NCBI GenBank assembly: GCA_024223715.1
Contig: JAAEOA010000321.1
Location: 1-64,000, forward strand
DNA from: a bacterium
GTDB lineage: Bacteria; Krumholzibacteriota; Krumholzibacteriia; LZORAL124-64-63
Length of the DNA: 64,000 bases
Direction: 5' to 3'
Both the position numbers and the translations under genes were made by a program. The first letter of the stretch is position 1. Every line of letters starts with the position of its first letter. Below the pieces are notes generated by a model. That model did not search any database. It saw only the letters and a program-made list of their open reading frames with translations, and was not told where the DNA came from. This document shows, in pieces, positions 1-9,801 of this stretch.

Positions 1-101
1 CACCAGCCACCAGCCACCAGCCACCAGCCACCAGCCACCAGCCACCAGCCACCAGCCACCAGCCACCAGCCACCAGCCACCAGCCACCAGCCACCAGCCA
101 C
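1..101. repeat. Heptanucleotide tandem repeat (CACCAGC)n
   Basis: The window opens with about 14 uninterrupted copies of the 7-base unit CACCAGC, ending near position 101. The array runs off the left edge, so its full length is unknown. There are no spacers, so it is not CRISPR. Because 7 is not a multiple of 3, any reading frame through it gives a repeated seven-residue peptide. No gene is evident here. Confidence 0.95.
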
Positions 102-224
102 ATTGTACCCCAACACACATTAAACAACTCGAGACCAAAAACCAATACCCAAAAACCAGGAACTTATGTTACGTTCCCGGGGTAACCAATAGCTCAGCGG
201 TTTCGATTTATTTTTTTTGACCGT

Positions 225-269
225 CCGCCCCAAGGTCTTTTCCTTTAGCATGGGTGCGGGCTTTTTTTT
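225..269 (+). terminator. Terminator-like hairpin upstream of the alpha-2-macroglobulin gene
   Basis: The arm CCGCCCC (225-231) can pair with GGGTGCGG (252-259, one bulged T), followed by CTTTTTTTTG (261-270). This resembles an intrinsic terminator. It may end an upstream transcript or attenuate the gene that starts at 298. The loop is long (about 20 nt), so the call is moderate. Confidence 0.5.
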
Positions 270-297
270 GCGCGTATTACCTACCTGGGAGTTTCCA

Positions 298-3200
298 ATG
301 CTTAGCCAATTGACTCAAGCTGTGTCATCAATTCATGCATTTCCCTTGTCGAAATCCCCACGGGATGCACCACCGAATCTCCTGTTTTTCATATTGCCAA
401 TTTTTTTGGCCACCCTGCTTCTAACCAGTGGCTGTTTGGAACATGAGCAGAATGTTTCAGTGGATACATTGAAGGCCAATGAATTGATGGTCTCCAATAC
501 TCTTCCTGATTCTGGTGAGCTGTCTCTGGTACAAACCATTTCCATCAATTTCATGGGGGCGAACCTGGATCAACCGGATTCTACATCGAGGCGGCTAGAA
601 TCACTGCCTGCGCAATTGCGACCAGCAGTATCTGGACATTGGGTGTTGAACAATCCTGGCAGTCTACTTTTTATTCCCGAAGAACCATATGAGCCCAATA
701 CTAAGTACAAAGTCATTCTCGACCCCGAGTTTTTCATCCAACAAAATTTGAAGCTGCGTGGCCCGTCAGAATTTAAATTCCATGCTCTGCCTTTCGCCTA
801 TACAAGTATCAATTTGCAAAGGCTGCGCGATGATACATTGGCTAGAACCCATCGAATTCGTGGAACAGTTCAATTCAATTATCCCGTAAGTCCTGAAGAT
901 TTTACTGCTTCTCTGACTCTGAAAACTTACCTAAACAAGGTTATTGCTTTCAGTCTCGAAAGCACATCAACGTCCCGGGAACAGGTCTTTATTTCCGAGG
1001 CATTGGAAAGTGAAGACCAGGATTATATTGTTTCGGCAATAATAAATGAGAGTCTCACACCTCAAGGCAGTCGTGGCTCTCTTGAAGAAACCATCACTCG
1101 AAAAATTGTGGTTCCTGCCTTGGAGAGGGTTCAGATCAAAGGCATTAATCTGTCGAGCAATGAAGATTTGCCTGTAGTGGAAATTCAATTTTCCGATTCG
1201 GTGGCGCCCGAAGATTTGCAAGCCGCCATCACTATTGATCCCCCGGTGGAAAATCTGAAGTTCACCGGTCGTTGGGGCTCGGTTAGCCTGACGGGCAACT
1301 GGCTTTTCGATCAAAGTTACAAAATCGAAATTTCTGGGGAAATGGTTGCTCAAAATGGTTTGCGTCTTGAACGAAAATTCACACGCAGTCTTATGGTTGA
1401 CGACCTGAATCCCATGTTGCGAATTGCTGGTCCGGGCAATTACCTCAGCCTTCACGGTGAGGGAAAAGTTGGCATTGAAACCATCAATATGGATGCAGTA
1501 AATCTGCGTGTGGAACGTGTGTTTTCCAACAACATTGTTTCGTTTCTGCAGGATGTTCGCCTGAGCAACCATCGTGACTATTATTACGATTGGAACCTTG
1601 CAAATACCGGCGAAACCCTTGTGGAAAGAGAGATTTCCATACCGCCATCTCAGAAGAACAAAACTCAGCTTACGGCTGTGGATTTGAACAATTTTCTTAC
1701 CGATGACTCCCGTGGGATTTTCCGACTCGTCATCGAAGACCCTAAATCGAGATATAACCAGGATGGCCGTTGGATTGTGGCCACAGACCTGGGGTTGGTT
1801 GCAAAACAAGCAGGCTCCGATATTGAAGTGGCCGTCGCGTCGATCAATCGCCTTGAACCCACCCCTGGAGTAAAAGTTCAGGTTTTAAGCCGAAATAACC
1901 AGGTCATAGCTTCGGGTGGAACCAACCACGAAGGGCTGGTTTCATTCCATGGTTTGAGTTGGAATGAAGAAGGCGGTCGGCCTTTTGTGGTAACAGCCAG
2001 CAAGGGGCAGGACCTGAGTTTTCTGGCTTTCGACCAAACCCGAATTCGAACCGCCGATTTGGATGTTGGCGGAGTCGAGGTGAACCAAAAGGGATACCGC
2101 GCCTATCTATATGGTGACCGAGATATTTACCGCCCGGGTGAAACCGCCCATCTGGTCTGGATGGTGCGAGACTCGCATTTGCAACCACCTTCCGGGTTTC
2201 CCCTAAATCTGAAAATAATGGCTCCTGGAGGGCAGGAATTCCTGGATGCCAAAGTTCAATGTGACGAAGCGGGAAGCGGTGAATTCAGCTTTGAAATTCC
2301 CAATTATGCATCGACCGGAAACTATACGGTCCTGCTTTTTCTTGGGCAGGATCATTTGCTTGGCGAGAAGACTCTCTCCGTGGAAGATTTTATTCCCGAT
2401 CGCATGAAAGTGACCTCGGAAATTCGTGAAGACGGTCAATTTGCCATGATTTTGGGCCCGGACAGTCATCCGGAGTTGAGGTCTACCGCCATGACTCTGT
2501 TTGGTCCTCCGGCCGCAGACCGACTGGCCGAAGCCAGTCTTTGGTTCCGTCCTGCCGAAGTCATTGTGGCTGGATTTGAAGATTTCAGTTTTGGAGATCC
2601 ACTTAAGGAAAAAATGCCTCCCCGCCGGGAGTTGGGCCAATTGCAGACAGATGCCGATGGCCACGTTCAGTGGGATCTTCCTTTGCCCGAGGTGGCCGAT
2701 TATCAAGGCTGGATGACCGCCACAGCTTTGGTCAAAGTAACCGAAAGTGGAGGAGGACGCGCCGTCTCTTCCAGCTGTGAAGCAACCTTTTCACCCAACA
2801 AATTTTTAATGGGGCTGCGCAATCTTGATTCCGACAATAGTGACTATACTGAACCTGGCGAAACCCTTCGCTTCCAAGGCGTTATGGTTAACCTGGACGG
2901 CGTCCCCCAACCTCAGGAAAAAGCCACTCTCAAATTGATGCGTCGTCAATGGCGCACGGTTTTGAAGCGCGATGGTAACGGTAGCTATCATTACATTTCT
3001 GAATACGATGAAAAACTGATCTCCGAAAATACAGTCACCCTGAAAGCCGGTCCCACCGACCTTGAGGTGGTACCCAATAGCCACGGAAGTTATCGACTGG
3101 TCCTGACCACCAGTGACGGAAACATTCGAGGATCCATTGGATTTTACGTTTACGGATTTGGTTATGCGCCCTGGGCCATGAGCAATCCGGACAAAGTGAA

Positions 3201-5907
3201 CCTCAAACTGGATCGTGAAACTTATGCCGATGGCGATGTGGTGACCGCCTCGGTGGAAGCCCCTTTCCCCGGTCTTATGTTGTTGACCGTGGAGCGGGAA
3301 AAAGTATACAGCCGCCAATGGTTCCGCATGACCAGCAATACCGGAACGGTTCAGGTTGGCCTGCCCGAAGGTGTGGCTCCCAATGTTTACCTCACGGCCA
3401 CTTTGCTGCGCCCACTTTCAGACCTGGATCCGCGTGCTCCTGCCCGGGCTTTTGGTGCGGCACCAATTTTTGTGGATCGTTCCGGTGTTACGCTCCCTGT
3501 TGAAGTGTCTGCACCTGAAGAAATGCGACCTCTGAACCCGGTCAATATTCGGGTGCGCCTGCCGCATGACGATACCCTGAACTCTGAGGCCATTCGGGTA
3601 ACCGTAGCTGCCGTCGATGAAGGCATTCTTCAATTGACAGATTACGAATCACCTTCGGCCCTCGATTATTTTCTTCAAAAGCGCCGCCTTTCGGTGGACA
3701 GTTTCGACATCTGGTCCTTACTTCTGCCCGAGTTTGAAAAAGTACGTCGCAAGTCTGCTGCCGGTGGTGGTGTAGGGAACGCACGGGATGCCATGGCCCC
3801 CAAAAGGGCAAGTCGATTGAACCCATTGGCTGCCGACCGGGTCAAACCCGTGGCCTTGTGGTCTGGCTTGCTGAAAGGCAAAAAAGGATGGCAGGATATT
3901 AGCTTCGATGTGCCCGAATTTAACGGAACTTTAAGGGTGATGGTGCTGGCCTCTGCGGCAGATCGTTTTGGGGCGGCCGAAACTTCGGTTGTGGTGGCCG
4001 ATCCGTTGGTGCTTTCACCATCGTTACCTCGCTTCCTGGCACCTGGAGACCAAATTCGTGTTCCGGTTCCAGTATACAATGACCTGCCGGGAAATGAAGA
4101 TGAACTCTTCGATGTGAAGCTGGACCTTGACCTTCAGGGTCCCATAAACGTGAACGATGGTTTTGCTCTCAATACGATTCTCCCGGTGGGCATTGGTCGG
4201 GAGAAAACCGCCTGGTTCGACCTGAAAGCAACCTCTGAAATTGGCATCGCCACTGTAGGTTTTAACGCCGCAGCTGGTGGCGAAAAAATCAAACGATCGA
4301 CTGAACTTTCGGTTCGACCCATTCAAGCCCTCGACAGCCGTGTCCATACCGGTGTGGTCAACCTGACCGAACCTTTCAGCGAAACTTTGAACAACCGTTG
4401 GTACCCGGGAACGGCTCGCACAACCATTACTGTGGCGGCCAATCCGGTGGCCCAATTTGGAGCAGCGTTGCCTTATCTTCTGCGGTATCCTTACGGATGC
4501 ACCGAACAGATTACCAGCCGAACTCTTCCCCTTTTATACTTTGGTGACCTGGCCGCTCAGGTGGCACCTCGCCAGTTTGCCAAAGGCGATGCCGATTATT
4601 ATGTCAATAGTGGTCTCGATTATGTGACGACCATGTTCCATCCTGGTCGTGGCTTTTCCATGTGGCCAGGCCGCAATTACGGAACGTCAAACTCCTGGAC
4701 CAACATTTATGTGACTCATTTCCTTTTGGAGGCGGAAAAGAAAGGTTATGTGCTGCCTGAAAATCTGCTCGAAGGAGCATTGAAGGTGGTTCAAAAATAC
4801 GCCCGAAGCACGGACAATGGCTGGCCAAGCAATTGGACCCGCAGTCATCGTCTGCGTTCTCGCGCTTATGCTATTTATGTCTTGGCTCTTGCCGATCGTG
4901 CCGATCGGGGAGCTATGGACCAAATGGCGCGCAGTGAATGGGAAAATCTGACACCTGCATCGCGCACCCATTTGGCAGGGGCGTATGCTCTGATAGGGAA
5001 TATGCCTCGTTTTGAGGAACTTTTGCCCTTGGTTGATGCTCCAGTGGATGGCGAACGCTCCACCGGATATTCCTGGTATAGTCTGGCCCGTGACGAAGCC
5101 ATGAGGTTGGATGTTCTGGCCACGGTGGCTGCAAATCATGACCACATTCCACGCCTCATGCAACGCCTGGGTCAGAGGGCAGAAAACGGTCGCTGGTACA
5201 ATACCCAGGAAAATGCTTTCGCTCTTTTGGCCATCGGAAAACTATCCGCTTCCGGAATGCTCGATCCTGCAGACGGTATTGTCCTGGTGGATGGCCAAAT
5301 GGTCGCTTCTTTTTCAGCCGAAGATGCAGCCGAGGGTCTGACTATTCAAAGCGCCCAATGGGCCGGCAAATCTGTGGAAATTAAAACCACGACAGCAGGT
5401 TCGGCCTGGTTCACAATCTTGGACGAAGGCATTCCAAAGGAGCCCAAACACGACCAGTATGATAGTGGCCTGGTGGTCCGGCGAGACTACTTCAATACCG
5501 AAGGTGAGCCGGTGAATTTGCAGAGCCTGACCCAGGGCCAGAGCCTGGTCTGCCGCCTATCACTGGTCAGCAATAAAGGAAAAATTGAAGACGTGGTCAT
5601 TTCCGACCTGCTGGCCGCCTGCCTGGAAATTGAAAATCCACGCCTGACCCGCAATGGTGGTTATGATTGGATTGAAAAAGACCTTGAAGACAACTACCAG
5701 CGTCTGGAAGTTCAGAACCTGGAAATTCGCGACGACCGTTTGTTGCTCTTTACCCGGGTCTCAACCAAAGAGTCGGTTTTCTATTATTCGCTGCGAGCTG
5801 TAACCCAGGGCTCATTTGCTTTGCCGCAAGTCAGAGCCGAAGCCATGTACGATCCGGAAGTGATGAGCGTACGTGGTGGTGGGGAGATCCGCGTTGTTCA
5901 GCCCTAA
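298..5907 (+). CDS. yfhM: Bacterial alpha-2-macroglobulin lipoprotein (YfhM-like)
   Basis: A periplasmic protease trap of the bacterial alpha-2-macroglobulin family, 1869 residues from this start. The N-terminus has a hydrophobic segment ending in the lipobox LTSGC (Cys46), followed by Leu rather than Asp, which suggests an outer-membrane lipoprotein. The thioester motif is present as YGCTEQ (Cys1401, Gln1404), so it is the thioester-bearing type. MG2-like and alpha-2-macroglobulin core domains are inferred from the overall pattern. The frame is open back to a TTG at 217, but a terminator-like hairpin lies at 225-269, whereas ATG 298 has GGGAG six bases upstream; I choose 298. The 3' end overlaps the PBP1C gene by about 35 bases. 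In proteobacteria this pair is well known: the trap is thought to protect the cell when peptidoglycan is breached, with PBP1C repairing it. Confidence 0.93.
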   Translation: MLSQLTQAVSSIHAFPLSKSPRDAPPNLLFFILPIFLATLLLTSGCLEHEQNVSVDTLKANELMVSNTLPDSGELSLVQTISINFMGANLDQPDSTSRRLESLPAQLRPAVSGHWVLNNPGSLLFIPEEPYEPNTKYKVILDPEFFIQQNLKLRGPSEFKFHALPFAYTSINLQRLRDDTLARTHRIRGTVQFNYPVSPEDFTASLTLKTYLNKVIAFSLESTSTSREQVFISEALESEDQDYIVSAIINESLTPQGSRGSLEETITRKIVVPALERVQIKGINLSSNEDLPVVEIQFSDSVAPEDLQAAITIDPPVENLKFTGRWGSVSLTGNWLFDQSYKIEISGEMVAQNGLRLERKFTRSLMVDDLNPMLRIAGPGNYLSLHGEGKVGIETINMDAVNLRVERVFSNNIVSFLQDVRLSNHRDYYYDWNLANTGETLVEREISIPPSQKNKTQLTAVDLNNFLTDDSRGIFRLVIEDPKSRYNQDGRWIVATDLGLVAKQAGSDIEVAVASINRLEPTPGVKVQVLSRNNQVIASGGTNHEGLVSFHGLSWNEEGGRPFVVTASKGQDLSFLAFDQTRIRTADLDVGGVEVNQKGYRAYLYGDRDIYRPGETAHLVWMVRDSHLQPPSGFPLNLKIMAPGGQEFLDAKVQCDEAGSGEFSFEIPNYASTGNYTVLLFLGQDHLLGEKTLSVEDFIPDRMKVTSEIREDGQFAMILGPDSHPELRSTAMTLFGPPAADRLAEASLWFRPAEVIVAGFEDFSFGDPLKEKMPPRRELGQLQTDADGHVQWDLPLPEVADYQGWMTATALVKVTESGGGRAVSSSCEATFSPNKFLMGLRNLDSDNSDYTEPGETLRFQGVMVNLDGVPQPQEKATLKLMRRQWRTVLKRDGNGSYHYISEYDEKLISENTVTLKAGPTDLEVVPNSHGSYRLVLTTSDGNIRGSIGFYVYGFGYAPWAMSNPDKVNLKLDRETYADGDVVTASVEAPFPGLMLLTVEREKVYSRQWFRMTSNTGTVQVGLPEGVAPNVYLTATLLRPLSDLDPRAPARAFGAAPIFVDRSGVTLPVEVSAPEEMRPLNPVNIRVRLPHDDTLNSEAIRVTVAAVDEGILQLTDYESPSALDYFLQKRRLSVDSFDIWSLLLPEFEKVRRKSAAGGGVGNARDAMAPKRASRLNPLAADRVKPVALWSGLLKGKKGWQDISFDVPEFNGTLRVMVLASAADRFGAAETSVVVADPLVLSPSLPRFLAPGDQIRVPVPVYNDLPGNEDELFDVKLDLDLQGPINVNDGFALNTILPVGIGREKTAWFDLKATSEIGIATVGFNAAAGGEKIKRSTELSVRPIQALDSRVHTGVVNLTEPFSETLNNRWYPGTARTTITVAANPVAQFGAALPYLLRYPYGCTEQITSRTLPLLYFGDLAAQVAPRQFAKGDADYYVNSGLDYVTTMFHPGRGFSMWPGRNYGTSNSWTNIYVTHFLLEAEKKGYVLPENLLEGALKVVQKYARSTDNGWPSNWTRSHRLRSRAYAIYVLALADRADRGAMDQMARSEWENLTPASRTHLAGAYALIGNMPRFEELLPLVDAPVDGERSTGYSWYSLARDEAMRLDVLATVAANHDHIPRLMQRLGQRAENGRWYNTQENAFALLAIGKLSASGMLDPADGIVLVDGQMVASFSAEDAAEGLTIQSAQWAGKSVEIKTTTAGSAWFTILDEGIPKEPKHDQYDSGLVVRRDYFNTEGEPVNLQSLTQGQSLVCRLSLVSNKGKIEDVVISDLLAACLEIENPRLTRNGGYDWIEKDLEDNYQRLEVQNLEIRDDRLLLFTRVSTKESVFYYSLRAVTQGSFALPQVRAEAMYDPEVMSVRGGGEIRVVQP

Positions 5908-8251
5908 ACGTATTTGGCAGAAAAGATGGTTGCGGCCGGTAGTCCTGTTGGCTGCTGTGTGGCTGATTTGGATGGCGGGGTTGAAGTATGCCCCGCCACC
6001 GGATCCTTATCAGGTGCGTCCTTCCGGAGTGCGAGTTCTCGATCGTCAGGGCATGCTATTGCGTGGGTTTCTCAGCCCGGACCAGAAACGGCGCTGGCAA
6101 TTGCAGCTTTCGGAAATCAGCCCGGAGCTTATTCAAGCGGTTTTGCACCACGAAGATCGATGGTTCCATCGGCATCGGGGTGTAAATCCTTTGGCGGTTT
6201 TACGCGCTTTTTATGGCAACCTGCGGGCAGGAAAAGTGACCAGTGGAGCTTCCACTTTAACCATGCAACTGGCTCGTCTGACGGAACCCAAACCACGCAC
6301 CTGGTCGGCCAAAATTCATCAGGCGTGGCGGGCTTTGCAGTACGAATCTCTATACTCCAAAGACGAAATTCTGATCAGATATTTGAATCTGGCTCCTTAT
6401 GGTGGCAACCTGGAAGGCGTGGGGGCCGCATCCTGGGCTCTATTCCAAAAACCTGCAGCGGAATTAAGTTGGTCCGAGGCTTGCCTGTTGGCCGTTATTC
6501 CCCAATCTCCCAATGGGCATAACCCGGTTCGGAATCCGCAGGAGGCAGGTTTGGCCCGGGATAATCTGGCCCAAAGCCTACTTGTCGATGGTCTTGTCGA
6601 TCGCGTCATCCACCAGGAAATATTGACCTCTCCTTTGCCTGAAAAATGGTACAAGATGCCTTTTAAAGCGCCTCATTTTACCCGCTGGACTTTGCAGAGA
6701 CACCCCGGTCAACCCACTTTGAAAACGACTCTGGATGCCAGGATGCAGGACCGGAGCCAGAGAATTATTTCCGACCGCATTCGGCAACTCCGGACTTTGG
6801 GCATCACTCAGGGAGCAGCTGTAATTCTGGATTCCCGCACGGGAGAAATCAGGGCCATGGTTGGGTCGGCTCATTTTTCCGACCTGAAAAACCAGGGGAA
6901 AGTAAATGGGGCCATCGCTCCAAGATCTCCGGGCTCCACACTCAAACCTTTTGTTTATGCCCTGGCCATGGATCGAGGCTTAACCACCAGCGATGCTTTG
7001 TTGGAAGATGTTCCCCGCTGGTTTGCTGACTACAGTCCCAAAAATTACGACGGTACTTTCAGCGGATTTGTAAAAACCAGTTCGGCTTTGCAGAAGTCGT
7101 TAAACGTTCCGGCGGTGGCTCTCGCGGCAGAATTGGAACACACACAAGGGGGAGGTTTGCATCAGTTTTTGGTCGACTCCCACATTGCTTCAGTGAATAA
7201 ACCATCCGGACATTATGGTCTGACCCTGGTACTTGGCGGAGGAGAAATCACTCTGCTGGAATTGGCCTCTCTTTATGGAATGCTGGCCCGGCAGGGACTT
7301 TGGCTGCCGACTCGCGATTTGCCTGCGGGTACGGACAACATGCTGGCCGCCAAGGGGCGCCGAATGTTGGGTGCCGGAGCTTCCTGGATGATTATGAATG
7401 AACTGACGGGAGTCAACCGTCCCGACGAGGAAATTAAATGGCAAGGCACTTCCGACCGGTTTGAAGTGCCCTGGAAAACCGGAACATCCTATGGCCATCG
7501 AGATGCCTGGAGCGTGGGAATTGCCGGGCCTTGGGTTGTGGCTGTTTGGGTGGGGAATTTTAGCGGGGAAGGATCGCCCCATCTTTCAGGTGCTGAAGTG
7601 GCCGCGCCTTTGTTTTTTGACCTCATTGAAGAGTTGAATCTGAATGAAAAAAGTCAGTGGAAACGACGACCGGAAACCGTGTCCGAACACCAGATTTGCG
7701 CTCTCAGTGGCATGCGAACCAACGGCCTGTGTGAGCAGACAACACAGGGATATTATCTGCCAGGAATCTCTCCCGAGACACCTTGCAGTATTCACCGGCG
7801 CATTGAATTGCATGGAACCACCGGGCAAACTGTTTGCAGCCGTTGCCGGAGCGATGAACCGTCCCGCTACGAAACTGTGGAGTGGTGGCCTGCCCTCGGC
7901 GCTTCCTATATGGCCGCCAGCGGACTGACTCTTCCGGCCATTCCCGAACATAAGCAGGACTGTCCCGCTTTTGGTATGGGCTCAGCTCCAACAATTACCA
8001 GCCCCCAAAGGGACAGTGAGTATTTTTTACGGCCGGCAGTGCCCTTGCATGATCAGAGCATCGCCCTGCAGGCCACTTCCAGTTCCGGCACAACTCAGCT
8101 GTGGTGGTTTGTCGATGGCAGCTTGTTAAGAAAAGTAAAACCGGGGGAAACCGTGTTTTATACTCCTTCAGTAGGACGTCACCAGTTTACCGTGTTGGAC
8201 AATTCCGGGCGCTCTGGCTCATTATCAGTACGGATTCACGGGAATGACTGA
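5873..8251 (+). CDS. pbpC: Penicillin-binding protein 1C
   Basis: A bifunctional peptidoglycan glycosyltransferase/transpeptidase anchored by one N-terminal membrane segment (about residues 21-37). The glycosyltransferase domain shows HHEDRWF (catalytic Glu94) and GASTLTMQLARL (125-136). The transpeptidase domain has STLK (Ser355 nucleophile), SLN (409-411) and KTGTS (535-539). The last 200 or so residues match the PBP1C C-terminal (BiPBP_C) type region, with CxxC-like cysteines. At 792 residues it is of normal family size. The listed start is GTG 5873. A TTG at 5894, seven bases after GGGGAG (5881-5886), is an equally good start and would drop seven residues. It overlaps the alpha-2-macroglobulin gene, implying translational coupling. 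Confidence 0.93.
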   Translation: MVVGRSALFSPKRIWQKRWLRPVVLLAAVWLIWMAGLKYAPPPDPYQVRPSGVRVLDRQGMLLRGFLSPDQKRRWQLQLSEISPELIQAVLHHEDRWFHRHRGVNPLAVLRAFYGNLRAGKVTSGASTLTMQLARLTEPKPRTWSAKIHQAWRALQYESLYSKDEILIRYLNLAPYGGNLEGVGAASWALFQKPAAELSWSEACLLAVIPQSPNGHNPVRNPQEAGLARDNLAQSLLVDGLVDRVIHQEILTSPLPEKWYKMPFKAPHFTRWTLQRHPGQPTLKTTLDARMQDRSQRIISDRIRQLRTLGITQGAAVILDSRTGEIRAMVGSAHFSDLKNQGKVNGAIAPRSPGSTLKPFVYALAMDRGLTTSDALLEDVPRWFADYSPKNYDGTFSGFVKTSSALQKSLNVPAVALAAELEHTQGGGLHQFLVDSHIASVNKPSGHYGLTLVLGGGEITLLELASLYGMLARQGLWLPTRDLPAGTDNMLAAKGRRMLGAGASWMIMNELTGVNRPDEEIKWQGTSDRFEVPWKTGTSYGHRDAWSVGIAGPWVVAVWVGNFSGEGSPHLSGAEVAAPLFFDLIEELNLNEKSQWKRRPETVSEHQICALSGMRTNGLCEQTTQGYYLPGISPETPCSIHRRIELHGTTGQTVCSRCRSDEPSRYETVEWWPALGASYMAASGLTLPAIPEHKQDCPAFGMGSAPTITSPQRDSEYFLRPAVPLHDQSIALQATSSSGTTQLWWFVDGSLLRKVKPGETVFYTPSVGRHQFTVLDNSGRSGSLSVRIHGND

Positions 8252-8271
8252 AACCCAACAAGCCCCAACTC

Positions 8272-8301
8272 TTGCGGGTATCACCCATACTATCGTATAA
8301 T
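8272..8301 (+). promoter_or_regulatory. Sigma-70-type promoter
   Basis: TTGCGG (8272-8277) is separated by 18 bases from a perfect TATAAT (8296-8301), about 55 bases before the start of the next gene at 8357. It lies directly after the stop of pbpC, so the following gene can be transcribed on its own. Confidence 0.6.
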
Positions 8302-8356
8302 AGTAAGGTGAAAATACTCATCAGAATTACAATCCAGCTCCGTTGAGGAAAATAAA

Positions 8357-8992
8357 ATGCAGAAATATCAATCCGAAAAGTCAGTTTCCCGGGTTAAAGC
8401 CCGTTCTATAACAAAAGCCAATTCTGCAGCTATTCCCTGGGGTTTAATGCTGGCAGTCGCAGCGGCAACTTTGTTGCTGGTTCTTTTTAGCGTCAGCACA
8501 GCATCGGCACAGTTCCCCCGTTTGGGCCTGAGCGGTGCTCCTGACCATTATGTGGACAGCATGGATGTTGAGCTGGGGCAGGTTTTTACCATTTACATCG
8601 TATTGTTCGGTATAGATGAAGCCTCTGCATTGGATCAGGAATTATCCATGGTTTCCTGGGTTTTACAACAGGTTTGCTGTGGTGCGGCCCTAGTTATTAA
8701 CCATACAGAATATAATGCTGACTGGCAGCACGAAGGCCACCCCACCTTGGGCGTAGTCAGTTCATCGGAAGTTTGTGTGGATGAGCCTGCAATAGTCCTG
8801 GCAACCATGACCGCTACCATGATTGCCGATGAAGACGGTGAATACCTGGCCGCCAGCGGGCCCTATCAGCAACCTGTCGATTGTGATGGAGAAAACCCGG
8901 TCATTATGGGCCTGCCCATGACTTTTAACCTGTCCGGCGTTTCGCCCACTGAAGATACCACCTGGGATTCCCTGAAATCTTTCTACCGGTAA
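8357..8992 (+). CDS. Secreted protein of unknown function
   Basis: A 211-residue protein with a long positively charged N-terminus, then a hydrophobic segment (about residues 30-48) ending in STASA-Q, a likely signal peptidase I site. The mature part is acidic and has four cysteines (a CC pair, VCVDE and VDCDG) that could form disulfides. I do not recognise the family. ATG 8357 is preceded by TTGAGGAAAATAAA, giving a GAGG ribosome site. It has its own promoter and is followed tail to tail by the DUF4254 gene 21 bases away. Function cannot be assigned; the fold looks like a small extracytoplasmic beta domain, but that is only an impression. Confidence 0.75.
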   Translation: MQKYQSEKSVSRVKARSITKANSAAIPWGLMLAVAAATLLLVLFSVSTASAQFPRLGLSGAPDHYVDSMDVELGQVFTIYIVLFGIDEASALDQELSMVSWVLQQVCCGAALVINHTEYNADWQHEGHPTLGVVSSSEVCVDEPAIVLATMTATMIADEDGEYLAASGPYQQPVDCDGENPVIMGLPMTFNLSGVSPTEDTTWDSLKSFYR

Positions 8993-9013
8993 ATCCGGGT
9001 TCATTCCAGATTA

Positions 9014-9685
9014 TTACAGGTCCGATTTAATTTCACCGGTAGCCGGGTCGATATAAACTTTCACCTGACGGTAGAATTTCACTCGGACCGTACCCTGGGA
9101 AATGCCCTTCAGAAGTGAGTCGAGGCATCCGCCCAAATCATTAATTTGTTCGCTCAGAGTATCGACCCGCTCTTGCATGGGAGCGGTGTCGTTACCTGCG
9201 GCGGACTGTTTATCCCTGGCTTCAGTAACGTGATACAGTTTGAGCATCAGCACGCTGAGGCGGTCAATAATGCTGCCGGGCGATTCGCTGTTCAGGGGCG
9301 CGTTTTCATTCAACTGACCGCTCTCGCTCAGTCCGTTAAAAATAATATCATCCAGTTGGTCCACAGTTTGAACCCGGCGGCGGTTCGAAGCGTCGATACT
9401 GCGTTTGACCGCGCCAAGGAATTCATCGCCGGTGCCGTGGGCGCGGCTCTTGTCTTCTTCGTGCCACTGGAAGGTATTGATCAGCTGAAGTCGCTCGCAG
9501 GTGGCTGCCCAACCGGTTTCCTGCCGGGCTTCCATAATATTCAAAGCACTGTCCCAATCGCCGATTTTTGGTTCCAATTCATGCCACCGGTCCATTATTT
9601 CCGCTTGAATGGCGCGAACCTGGGCGAAAGAAGAAGGCACCAGGGCCGGGTTCATGGCTGATGAATTATTGTTTTGCTCGGACAT
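9014..9685 (-). CDS. DUF4254 family protein
   Basis: A 223-residue soluble protein. The family pattern is visible in the W-H-E-E-D segment followed by a K-R-x-I-D-x-x-N-R-x-R motif, then a C-terminal region with a possible coiled coil. DUF4254 proteins are common in Bacteroidota and often lie near lipopolysaccharide glycosyltransferases, but their activity is unknown to me. The frame extends to 9718, but an ATG at 9685 has GGGGAG at a six-base spacing, which is the better start. Here it stands alone, divergent from an outer-membrane protein gene. No signal peptide, so probably cytoplasmic. Confidence 0.75.
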   Translation of the reverse strand: MSEQNNNSSAMNPALVPSSFAQVRAIQAEIMDRWHELEPKIGDWDSALNIMEARQETGWAATCERLQLINTFQWHEEDKSRAHGTGDEFLGAVKRSIDASNRRRVQTVDQLDDIIFNGLSESGQLNENAPLNSESPGSIIDRLSVLMLKLYHVTEARDKQSAAGNDTAPMQERVDTLSEQINDLGGCLDSLLKGISQGTVRVKFYRQVKVYIDPATGEIKSDL

Positions 9686-9801
9686 GGACAGCTCCCCGCT
9701 GGGGTTTGATGAGAACATTTTCAGGTTCAGGGTAAAACTCTAAAGGCCAACAGGCAAGTTTGGGTTGGCCAAGGCGTCCCCGAGCAGGTTATGATGATCT
9801 C

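Noticed and set aside
1-101. CRISPR array
   Set aside because: The repeat is a pure 7-base head-to-tail array with no spacers and no cas genes in the window.
217-297. TTG 217 as the start of the alpha-2-macroglobulin gene
   Set aside because: A terminator-like hairpin lies between 225 and 269, and ATG 298 has a ribosome site and gives a usual lipoprotein signal peptide.
967-1809. Minus-strand ORF of 280 codons inside the alpha-2-macroglobulin gene
   Set aside because: It is an antisense shadow with no family match and no ribosome site.
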